Origin: Cyathus striatus
Lineage: Eukaryota; Basidiomycota; Agaricomycetes; Agaricales; Nidulariaceae
NCBI GenBank assembly: GCA_025738555.1
Contig: JAOVFP010000004.1
Location: 3,100,001 to 3,164,000 of the forward strand
Reading direction: 5' to 3'
Length of the DNA: 64,000 bases
The notes beneath the pieces are model-generated. The model was not told the origin of the DNA. It saw nothing but the letters and a program-made list of their open reading frames with translations, and searched no databases. How positions within the stretch are numbered: the stretch's first letter is position 1; each line of letters opens with the position of its first letter. This document shows, piece by piece, positions 47,870 through 57,696 of this stretch. A program made the position numbers and the translations under genes.

Positions 47870-50309
47870 CTAAGCTAAAGATACCTTCATCGGCATAGAC
47901 ATCTTATCACCGACATGCGGCGAGTGGGTCAAACCCATAGGCCAAGTGATTTGGTTGTGATCCTTGGTCAGATCAAATTGCAACGCGCCGATGACTTCGC
48001 TAATAAGGATTTCTGAAGGAAACCTTTTTAGACCAATCCGTATCGACGAGAAATGAAGAACGACTCACTGATTTCAATCTGCGCATATCGATAGCCTAAA
48101 CAGTGTTTCTTTCCATCCAAGAATGTCATCCTATTTCAATAATTAGGTGGCGAAGCAGGTAGGAATGACTGAACTCTTACATATGCGAGTATATACCAGG
48201 CATCTTCGAGGATTTAATAGTCGACGGAAGTCCTTGCAGCCACCGTTCAGGTTTCCATTCGTCGGCATCTGGTCCCCATACACCTGTGTGTCTGTTGACA
48301 CCAACGAGTGATAGAGTAGCCACGGTTCCCTTAGGTATAAAGAGCTCATCGATTTGTTTTCCATCGCGACCAGTAATGGGGAATGCCAAAGGTAGAACGG
48401 TATCTGCCTCTGCCCTGTACAAACATGAGAATCTTACGGATTATACTGTGCAAAGAAACTTACACTCGGTCGACGTAGGAAGCGGGTGGGTATCTATTCC
48501 AGAGTTAGCGGGCAAGAAACAAACGAAGACATACATGATACTTACAATCGTAGAGTTTCTCGAAATACTGCGTCCAGGTATGGAAGAGCAAGTAGTTTTT
48601 CGTAGGATACATCACCATCTGCCTCAGCTTTGGCGTTCCGAATCTCCTCGCGTACGCGATTTTGAGCTTCTGGGTTTTCAGCGAGAAGTTGAATAATTCT
48701 CAGAATAGAAGAGGAAGAAGTATCCGTAGCGGCGAATAGGAGTGTTCTAGAATTCCATTAGAATTGATTTATAGCTACACTCAGTGAGAATATACCTGAA
48801 CTATTCGGCGTGTAAGTATTTCTGTGCATATACTAACAAGAATTACAAATAACTCACGTGAGAAGTTGCTTCTTCCTCCCGGCAGCGGTCTTCCCTGTCG
48901 ACAAGGACGTGTTCACGAACTGTGAAAGTTCATCAGATTTTACAGAATGTCTTTTGGATTCCAGACTTACTAAGAGCTGTTATAAGATCTTTCCCTTTGG
49001 ACGACTGCTCGGACAGTCCATCGTCGCCTGCAAGAATAGCTTGCTTCTTTTCAGCAAACATCCTCTTGGAGTTCGCATCGAGCTCTCGAATGAAGTTTTT
49101 CACGATGTTTACCAACGGTGAATTTGCAAGACTTAAAAGGGATGTGTTGAAGGATGGCGTGTTGATGCTTGCAATACGGGGAAGTATATACTTAACAGCT
49201 AGTCGTGATGTCGGAGTCGACAAAGCAACACTTTGAGAAAGTTTATTAATGTTAACTTCTAAATGTCGAAAAAAATGAATGCTCACAATCCCTGTTTCAT
49301 CTCTTCTCCATATAGATTTGGCTTCGCGTCGATGGCTAGCGTGTCGAGAGAAAACCCAATTGCACCTTGACCAACCAGCTCTAGAGACACGCGTGTTCCC
49401 CAGTGACTCATGTCGACCTTCGAAAGGATAAGCTAAATGAGATATGCGATAGTTAATTTCACTGACTTCAGTTGGGCCATCTGCACAAATGGTGGTCATA
49501 GAGTCAATGAACTACCACATCATCAGCAACTGTCATATCTCGATCCATATTACAAGATACTTACCCGATGCGTTGCCTCGTAAAAGAGGGGTGAAATGTG
49601 ACGGAGATACGAAGGACCGAAGACAGGATTCAAGAATTTACGCTGGCGGTGATGTTGAGGCCCTTTGGTTGCTCCTAGTCCGTCGTTCCCGAGAACCATT
49701 TGAAGCATGCTAGCATATTTTCGTCAGACGACTTTAAGTTTGTTTGTATAATCGAGGGAGTGCTCACATATGAATCTCAGGAGGATCATCCCAAATGTGC
49801 TCGTCCTACAAAGGAGTCAATCTTTCTTGAGTGTAATTCTTTGAAGAGCCGGAACGTTACGCACCTTTTTCACAATGTGATTCAATGCCAACGGATCCGA
49901 AACGTATAAGATATCGTTGCACTAGTTAGTCGTGAATTAGTAGGGGAATATGCAACAACCGCGATAAAACTTACTCCCATCGGTGTTGTGACCCTAGCAA
50001 CACTTCCATCTACCAAACATTGAGATAAACAACCACCATTCACGACTGTAACACCCACAATTCTTATGCAACTCATCGAAGAAATCCCAGCCCTTAACCG
50101 CATCGTGCATTAACGCAAAGTTTCCTAATACCAGTCAATGGGAGTATGTCATCATACATGAAGGACGTACCAAGCCATGACCTCGACTTCGGACCTGGGA
50201 TGTTATCGATATAACGTTGCACACGTCTCTTCTGCCGCACGTACAATGCGAGAACGAGTAAGACGAGTGCGCCTACAGCCTGTAGAGAAATTCCATTTGT
50301 GATCGACAT
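47870..50309 (-). CDS. Cytochrome P450 monooxygenase
   Basis: A gene of about twelve exons. It starts with an endoplasmic-reticulum anchor (GISLQAVGALVLLVLALYVR) and the Pro-rich hinge YIDNIPGPKSRSWL. An early part reads DELHKNYGSVARVTTPMG only if a 49-bp intron is removed near 50050. Then come ILYVSDPLALNHIVKK, HIWDDPPEIHM and KGPQHHRQRKFLNPVFG. The I-helix is TLLFAATDTSSSSILRI and the K-helix is AVFRETLRL. The heme loop is TFLDGKKHCLGYRYAQIEI, with the Cys ligand. The pattern is that of the large basidiomycete CYP512/5144-like group. It probably hydroxylates the diterpene scaffold. It is the only P450 in the window, so further oxidations must come from elsewhere or from the GMC and SDR enzymes. 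Confidence 0.87.
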
Positions 50310-50847
50310 AATGGTGGGTGGAGAACGGGAGAATCGACCTTGTGGTTAAGTATCCTATCACGCACCAAGTCAAACGTTTAATTATCCTGTATTTTCGGGG
50401 GCTGAGGTAGGCTGAGGTTGAGACAGCCAATGCTTTACCGCATTTAGACCACCAAGATCCCATTAGACCAGTTCTCTCGAAGCCGAGACGCGCGTTGTTG
50501 TTGTTGCTCTTACCAAGGACTGGCGCAAGTTGAAGGCCTACCTAAGCCCCTTGTTATCAGCGATGGTAACTGATGAATGGTGGCTGTGCAGTACGCCGTC
50601 GGAGATGTCACTTACCAAAGTCCGCATCTTGCGCATCAAACATGGCATGCGGCGCCGAAAGGTTTGGCGAAGTCCACACAAAGTTCGATGAACAACCAAC
50701 TTACGAAAGACGGGTAAACCTTGGTAAAGGTGTCCACAGATAATAAATATGAGCAATATCGAAAATTCAAGAAAAAGTACACGAATCCGAACCGCACTCA
50801 CCATTACCATCATCCACACCCATCTCACTACTACTAAACCCTAAACC
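50310..50847. other. Bidirectional promoter region, P450 and SDR
   Basis: About 540 bp between divergent P450 and SDR genes. No further feature is seen. Confidence 0.4.
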
Positions 50848-51985
50848 ATGTCTGCTAGCAAGGGAGTTGCCATTGTAACTGGAGCCGCGCAGGGAATTGG
50901 AAAGGCTATTGTTATTCGGCTTGCTAATGATGGCTTCGACATCGGTTTGACCGACTTATCAACTGATGAGCAAGTGAAGAAATTAGAAGCAACCGCCGAG
51001 GAAGTGAGGAAGATCGGCCGCAAAGCTATCGTAGTTCCAGGTGATGTCACATCGGAGGCTGAAGTAGAGAAGCTCGTCAAGGATGTCGTCGCTGAGTTGG
51101 GTGGTGTTGACGTTGTAGGTCGAGTTCCTCCTGCGGCTATAATCCTACTCATAATGCTCTTAGATGGTGGCAAATGCTGGGATCTGCGAGCTTGCACCTA
51201 TGGTCGACAGTATGTAATGTCAGACTTTTCGGAGGTACATTTGAGGCTCACGTTTATGCAACAGCCCCGGTGGAGATGTGGGACAAAACATTAAGTATCA
51301 ACCTTCGAGGTGTATTCCTGTGCTTCAAACATGCAGGAAAGCAAATGGTCGCGCAAGAACGAGGAGGAAGGTTGATTGGAGGAGGTTCGCTTAGTGGCTT
51401 CTCCGGTATTCCCATGGCAAGCGCATATTCTGCAAGCAAAGCTGGCTTGCGCGCTTTGACACACAGCTCAGGTACGTAAGCTAAAGATTTGTTGGTGGTA
51501 TGATCTGACTACGATATGTAGCTCGTGAGCTTGGCCCAAGCGGTATCACAGTGAACACATACGCACCTGGCAAGTCCCTCTCTATCTCGTACACATACAC
51601 TCTTCTAATCTTCTTATCTACCCACTAGGTGTCGTTGTTACAGAACTCAGTTCGTCCTTTCTTACATCTCGCCAATGAGGTAAGCTGATGAGAAATATAG
51701 CACTCAAGAACTACGGAGAGGTGTTCTTGGAGCAACAAAAGGCTGTTGCCGCCGTTAACGACAATGGTACTCCAGAGGACGTTGCAGCCCTTGTTGCGTT
51801 TTTGGCTTCAAAAGAATCTCGATTCATCACAGGTACGTCCTTTGGGTTTTAATATTAAGTCGAGGAGTATGTCTAACTTTGATTTCTATAGGGCAAACTG
51901 TAAGTCCAGCCTCGGGATACGTGTCAATGATGAAAAACTGACCTAATTATAGATTGCAATCGACGGAGGAAGACTGTGCATCTAA
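50848..51985 (+). CDS. Short-chain dehydrogenase/reductase
   Basis: Classical SDR of about 260 residues. Start MSASKGVAIVTGAAQGIGKA with the TGxxxGxG nucleotide-binding motif, then D in VPGDVTSEAEVEK. VANAGICELAP follows after a 60-bp intron. The active site has N in LSINLRGVFLC, Ser in IGGGSLSGFSG and the Tyr-Lys pair in SAYSASKAGLRAL. Later parts are ELGPSGITVNTYAPG, FITGQT and IAIDGGRLCI. It is complete, with its stop at 51983-51985. It would oxidise an alcohol or reduce a ketone using NAD(P)(H), and in this cluster could act on the hydroxylated diterpene. The close relation to acetoin/diacetyl-reductase-like SDRs means a primary metabolic role cannot be excluded. Confidence 0.9.
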
Positions 51986-52357
51986 GTTTTAGTTTCATTT
52001 TAGGAAATTGTAGTAGAGCTTGTAGATATATAAATACATTCACATATCCCCCAACCGCATCCTTATTAAGACTGATTACTATCGTTGTATCTGAGACTGC
52101 ACTTTCAATGCACCGTTTGTCGGTGAAGTATAACATTCATTGTCCGTAAAGTTATAAGGCTCTACACGTACCTTGAAGCTACCCGAGAAGTACCCAGACC
52201 TCTCCCCTGCCCGCAGATAAACTGAGAGATTCACTGTCCATGGCATAGTTGTTCCACATGGAGCTAGAAAGTACTTATACTGCCCTTTTCGAGTCTTGTA
52301 AGAGTATGAGAAGTTACTTGTTAAGCCATCGCAAATTTAAGAGTTAGCTGTCTAAAA

Positions 52358-52508
52358 TCCAGGCTCCTAAAACCACCTCTCGAATCGCGTTGAGGGGGGC
52401 CTCATCCTTGTAGCATAGTGTACAAACAATGTGCAAATATAAGCTTGGTTCCATTTATGTTTGCACATTGTTTGTACACTATGGTACTAGGATGGTTTTA
52501 GGAGCCTG
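52358..52508. mobile_element. Foldback MITE, hAT-like
   Basis: A 151-bp imperfect hairpin. The ends are CAGGCTCCTAAAACCA and its complement. An inner arm (CATAGTGTACAAACAATGTG) is also found inverted at 52461-52483. It is flanked by an identical 8-bp direct repeat GTCTAAAA (52350-52357 and 52509-52516), the size expected for hAT-type target-site duplication. It has no coding capacity and lies 450 bp upstream of the broken cyclase copy. Confidence 0.8.
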
Positions 52509-52958
52509 TCTAAAAGCTGCAATGATGTGGCCGCTAGAAAGCACTATATAGATGTAGGAAGAAAGGTTTAGCAAAAACGACGTTTCAAAGTTGAAGTTTT
52601 CAACGTTACGCATCATGTGCCATCTCTATTTGTAATACTTTGTACGTACAGTCGTACTTCAAGTCTTCAATAAGCCAAAGACAGGCGAGGGCCGGCTGCT
52701 GCTCAACCGCAACTTCTTTATGCGCTCGTCACATTATGCTTTCCTGTCAAACTTCACCGTCACCGTTGATGCCCTTTCACCGACATAGTAGGATGGAACT
52801 GTGGTATGTTTGCCTGGACCTAATGATGAAACGAAAGTGCAAGACAAATGCGTTTTATCTTCCTTGACAATCGGGTCGACTAAACCATGCAGAAAGCTTT
52901 AAACAACATCGATCCCAGCCACTTATTCTTGAACTCTAACAAGCTTTAAACTCCAGTT

Positions 52959-53925
52959 ATGTCGATTTTCTTGCTCGTCTTTAGAGAACTTGACGTATTC
53001 TTTAGCTTCACATGGAGAGACTTATCTGCATCGATGATTGCAGGCTCGATTTTTGCAGTGGGAGCAATGCGTGGCCTGCCAGTGCCTACCATTATCAACA
53101 ACTATGTTTTTCTCGTTTCGTGGCTCATACCCCACATTTACTTCTTTAATCTTTCCAACCAAATAACTGGAGTAGCTGAGGACAAGATCGACAAACCCGA
53201 CCGCCCCATTCCTTCAGGAAAAGTCACCCTTACTGGTGCTAAGATTCGGTGGATTGTTCTCTTTGCTACCTTCCTTGGGACATCTATCTACGAGCCATCC
53301 ATTTTCCTAGAAACAATAGTCTGAATATTAACGGCCGCATTTCTGTGCATTACACCAGGGGGAAACCACTGGTTTGGGAAGAACACCATTGCTATGTCCA
53401 CCGGGACATGGGCTTTGCTCAGTGCATCATGGAAATCTATTGCACCACACACCCCCAAGTCCACGGCCTGGATATACACAATTTCAATTTGGGTTGGGAT
53501 TACGTCACAAGTACAGGATCTTCGTGATATAGAGGGAGATGCATCCATTAGACGCAAGACAATGCCCCTTGTATTTGGTGACTGGGAGGCAAGGATGATC
53601 ATTAGCTTCGTGTTTATCCCAACTTCGCTTTATGTTCTCCATCTCGGACACATTCTTGAGATTGCTCCCCGGACTCTCATCATTCCTCACATCGTTATCG
53701 CCTACCGTGTTCTTCAGATGGGTGGCGTTCGTTATGACCATAAGACTTACATGGTACGTGTACTCCTCGAGCCGTTAGACTTTTTACTTACTTGTAAATG
53801 CGAAGTTCTACACCTACATTTTTTGCCTCATTCTTGCTGTGACCTCCTTCGAAGGGGTTGACTTCAAGGCTCTGGCACAGAACTTACCTACGATGAATAT
53901 ACCTCAATTCAAGAGTTCCCTTTAG
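52959..53925 (+). pseudogene. UbiA-type diterpene cyclase, second copy with premature stop
   Basis: Close copy of the gene at 35.8 kb with the same two-exon structure (52959-53753 and 53806-53925). The first exon has exactly the same length (795 bp). It keeps NQITGVAEDKIDKPDRP and QDLRDIEGDAS, both metal-binding motifs. Codon 122, Trp (TGG) in the intact copy, is TGA at 53322-53324, while the frame continues normally on both sides. A read-through product would be about 304 residues. The C-terminus differs (NLPTMNIPQFKSSL). Without read-through the product ends before the second Asp-rich motif and would be inactive. The absence of other lesions suggests recent loss or a sequencing error. It lies 1 kb downstream of the SDR gene and 17 kb from the intact copy. 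Confidence 0.88.
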
Positions 53926-54723
53926 TAATTTTTATCCTACTAGATGTTATATTCCTTACTTTAGATTGGATAGGCACTATCCAAGTTCTCACCAGTTTAA
54001 AATTTCGGAAAGGTTTCGGTATTTCGAATATCAATTACTATATATGTATGGAGAGAACCCAATAAATCAATTCGCGTCAAATCAGCTTTGAATAAGCAGC
54101 AAGGCCGGGGTTCGATGACGGTATACTTCTGATTCATGCAACCCTTTCCGACAGCATCGTGTACAAGTCTTGGAAATCGCATGGAATATTGGCACATTCA
54201 TATTGCAATCTTTATGTAGTGGAGAAAATGTTTGGACTTCTCGTGGTACGCGACAACGGATGTTAAGCTAAACCGATCTCTAGTTCACCGACAAATACAC
54301 CATTCCGGCGGAATAAATCACTTATATAAAAGACTCGATTAGTAAAGCAGCCGTCATATCCTTCAGACCAACTTCAGACGGCCCTCGCTTGTAATGTGGG
54401 ACCGTCGGCCTGCCCATCCTAACTACCCGTGGATACTTGCAACAGACAACCACCTGGAAAGGAAATTTGTATCTCACGGCAACTGCGCATTCTAACATAT
54501 GAACGACATGCCGGTGTCATGTAAATGTCAAGATATGAATCTAAGAGTTTTCGGCAGTCAAAAATGGAGAAATTCACCTCCGTAAGCTTAACTTGCAAAA
54601 ATACAGCTAGATTTTACGGTATCAGCAGGGAGCATTATGAATCATTCCTGCACGAAAATGATTAGTTTTTAATTTGTCTAGGAAGAATAAGACCAGCAAT
54701 GTGATACATACTAGTGCATCCAC
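53926..54723. other. Intergenic region
   Basis: No gene or repeat recognised between the cyclase pseudogene and the duplicated esterase block. Confidence 0.4.
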
Positions 54724-54851
54724 GGGACACGCTCTATGAATAGAGCTTCGCGATGATGATCATTCTAATTCATGTCTTCCAGAAAAGACACTAATTGGTG
54801 AGCCGAAGAAGAACCCGCCTTACAATTAAACGAAGTACTTGTTAAGAAACG

Positions 54852-54860
54852 TATAAATAG
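54852..54860 (+). promoter_or_regulatory. TATA box of carboxylesterase B
   Basis: TATAAATAG 69-77 bp before the ATG, in the same context as upstream of copy A. Confidence 0.55.
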
Positions 54861-54928
54861 GCCGGCCGCTGTAGGAATAGCTCAAGCCTCAGATCTCAGA
54901 GCCCATCCGCGAGCACAAAGCGCAATAA

Positions 54929-56827
54929 ATGACTCGACTGAAATACCTCGCCTCCGTCATATTGTCATACAGCCTCCTATTATGCGTGCTGGCTGCAAGT
55001 CCTGACGGACTTACAGTCCATACACAGCAGGGAGATGTAGCTGGGACTCTAGTCAGTCCAACAGTTCGTCAATTTCTGGGGGTTCCATATGCTATAGCAC
55101 AGCGGTGGCAAGCTCCGACAACCCCACCGGCTAGAAGCGCGACATTCCAGGCGACGAACTTCAGCGATTCATGCGTCCAGGAACTATCGCCTTCGGCCGT
55201 TATATTTCTGCAACTGATTGGGGCGGGAAACGATATCACGGTCCCCGAATCGGAAAACTGCCTGTCGGTTAATATCTGGGCACCTGCTGTGTCCAGAAAG
55301 CAGCAAACAGCAGTCATGTTATGGGTCTATGGAGGAAGCTTCATTTTCGGCACCGTAAGTACTTACAGATCTATAAAAAAAGATGTTAAACAATGATCTT
55401 GGTACCGACAGAGTAACCTGAACTATTACAATGGCCAATACATCGTCAGAGATAACGAAGATGTCACCATTGTAACCTTCAATTATCGCACAAACATCTT
55501 CGGGCAGCCGAATGCACCTCAGTTGGTCAGCTCCGCGAAGTCGCAGAACTTTGGTATTCTTGATCTCGACGCGGCTGTCCAGTGGGTGTATGACAACATC
55601 GCTGCATTCGGTGGGGATCCGAATCGTATCACGCTGTTTGGTCAGAGTGCAGGGAGTGGTGCTGTCGACGCGTATACATTCGCGTTTCCGAATGATCAAA
55701 GAGTCAAAGGTGAGCTTGAAACGACTCTATCGTTGTTCAATCTAACGTGATATGAAGGCGTCATTGAGCAGTCCGGAACGTAAGTCATGGAAATGATACC
55801 TTTTCAGATAGACATGTTGACTTTCAAGAATTTAAAGGTTAGCTGTAGAATTCAATTCTTCACTCAGTGCAATAGTATCCACCGCACCTGCAACGTTGAA
55901 TGCAACAGCATGGAACACCGTCGCCAACGCAGTTGGATGTGGATCTAGTACGTTTTTGCGGCGATGTCGTTTTGCCAATACTGACATCTGAATTTAGATG
56001 CTACCACTGCCCAGTTTACTTGCATGCAACAAGTCCCCTTCAGAATGCTCGAAAACGCAGTGATCTCAACAGGCGCCGCGTTCAATCCTATTGTCGATGG
56101 TAAGTAGTCCATGCTGCGCAGTAAGAAGCCATATACTTACAATTTTTACAGGTATCAACATCTTCGCAGATGTGCAAGCCAGGTCGCAATCCGGAAACTT
56201 CCTTCATGTCCCCCTGCTCAGTGGAAGTACAGCGCAAGAATATGATATATTCATCGTGGGTCAAGAACTATTGGCGAACGGTACGGTGATTCCAGTACTT
56301 ACAGAGGCGACATCCGATGCTTTGACTCTGGTACGCGTGCACAGTAGTTTATTAGGAGGTAATATATTGATGGGTTCACAGCCTGCGTTTACCTGTCCAG
56401 CGGGAGTTGCTGCTGTTCAAAGGATGAATGCCGGAGTACCTGCATGGAGGTACCAATATCAAGGTAAAATATCGTAGATATATGCCACTTACTTACTAAA
56501 GTCCCTTCTTTTCCAGCTGTATTCCCCGACCTATCCACCCGACCAGAGCTTCGCGCGTACCATGCGTCAGATATTCCAATGGTATTTGGGACATACAATT
56601 TGAGTGAATTCCCAGCTCCAGCAACACCTACTGAAATTGCTCTGTCGAAGTACATGCAGCAAGCATGGGTCGCATTCGCCAGAAATCCGCAATCGGGACT
56701 GTTGGGCTTTGGGTGGCCAATGTACAACCCTCTCACCGCCAGTTTAGCGCAGTTTGGTAATGTGTTGAACCAGACGGGAACGATTATGATTCTAGGATCA
56801 CTCATTGACCTCCTTTGTCCGCATTAG
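54929..56827 (+). CDS. Secreted type-B carboxylesterase/lipase, copy B
   Basis: Paralogue of copy A with the same exon plan. The signal peptide is MTRLKYLASVILSYSLLLCV. It has SENCLSVNIWAPAVSRKQQT, the oxyanion segment WVYGGSFIFGT and the nucleophile elbow FGQSAGSGAVDAY. The acid region is GSTAQEYDIFIVG and the His region RAYHASDIPMVFG. The triad therefore looks complete and all exons read through to a stop at 56825-56827. Differences from copy A cluster in the oxyanion and acyl-pocket segments (GGGFAWGS against GGSFIFGT), so substrate preference may have shifted. It forms the right flank of the diterpenoid cluster. Function is otherwise as for an extracellular esterase. Confidence 0.88.
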
Positions 56828-57129
56828 CTAGTTTTTATATTATTTAAGAGATGATGAAGAATGTGGAAAGGTAGATTGGAACATTAAATGGCGATGTAGT
56901 TGGATGTACAGGATGGTTTGAAGTTTTTGTCTTGAGTGTAACGCGTGACGTCACGCTGTTACTATTTATGTCATAACACCACGCCTGCTCGCTGTGTGCC
57001 ACGACGACTCGATGAGCACTGTTGTAGTTCAACGTTGTCAACCTTGAACCTCGACTTGTACAGCCGCCGCTCGAACACCTGTTATATTTTATAGCATAGT
57101 TAAGCTGGAACCGTTTGGTAATTTCTTGG
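56828..57129. other. Spacer between esterase B and LYR pseudogene
   Basis: About 300 bp. The part from about 56990 (GCCACGACGAC and on) still resembles the upstream region of the LYR gene at 789-900. Confidence 0.45.
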
Positions 57130-57692
57130 CAGTGAACTCTTCACGGTGTCGAACCTCTGCTCAACTGACACTTCAAACGACCATCGCTACGCCAAATACG
57201 AGCTAGAACAACTTTTAGCAAACTTCCTGGCATCCTGCGCATACATTGCCTACTCTATGGCATTTGTGATTTTGTGCACTCCTATGCCATGCACCACGAA
57301 CGCGTATGTTATGTGCTGCCCTACTCAGACGAATTAGCGCTGAGATCATATCAAGCGTAGATCTCCCGGAGTATGTGTAGAAATGAATCGCCGTATTACT
57401 GCGCCTTCGATTGCCAAAGGGGAGATAGTATTGTGAAGATATAGTCTAGTCATCTTCTAGTCTATTGTACACTTCTCTAAACGTTCTGGTAGTGGCTTGG
57501 CATGTTCAAGCGCACAAACGAAGGGAATGAAACCGGAGAAGGCATGAAGTGGTACTACTCTCGAATGTTCGACGGTTGGTGGAGAAAGAGTTGGTACGTC
57601 CTGTGGTTCTGGCGTCATTGCTTACAACTTCTAACATTTACAGAAATGCAAAACAAAGCTAGTTTCTCGACCCATCCTAACGGGTGGCTATA
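57130..57692 (+). pseudogene. Decayed LYR-gene copy
   Basis: Aligns by eye along its whole length with the reverse complement of 200-780. Shared stretches include TACGCCAAATACGAGCTAGA, CCTTCGATTGCCAA, GTGGCTTG-CATGTTCAAGCGC and GACCCATCCTAAC-GG. The position of the second intron (gtacgtcctgtggttctggc against gtacgtcttgtggttctagc) is also shared. Many substitutions and small gaps break the frame, and the start context is lost. Similarity ends at about 57692. Confidence 0.85.
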
Positions 57693-57696
57693 AGAT

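Larger units (their letters stand above)
54724..57692 (+). repeat. Right-hand copy of an inverted segmental duplication
   Basis: Contains esterase B with its upstream DNA and a decayed LYR gene in the same relative order as the esterase A and LYR gene block at 1-4913, but on the opposite strand. Similarity begins upstream of the esterase (CTATGAATAGAG and on) and ends abruptly at about 57692 inside the LYR gene's second intron-exon region. Confidence 0.8.

Noticed and set aside
48060..48130. Unusual Lys in the P450 heme loop (FLDGKKHCLG)
   Set aside because: Lys at this position (FLDGxKxCLG) is common in this basidiomycete P450 group, so it is not treated as a defect.
49882..50103. Apparent frameshift in the P450 after DELHKN
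   Set aside because: Removing a 49-bp GT-AG intron (gtgggtgt to ggtag) gives the normal sequence KNYGSVARVTTPMG, so the gene is intact there.
54090..54125. GGGTTCGATGACGG as a tRNA T-arm
   Set aside because: No matching acceptor, D or anticodon arms at the needed spacing.
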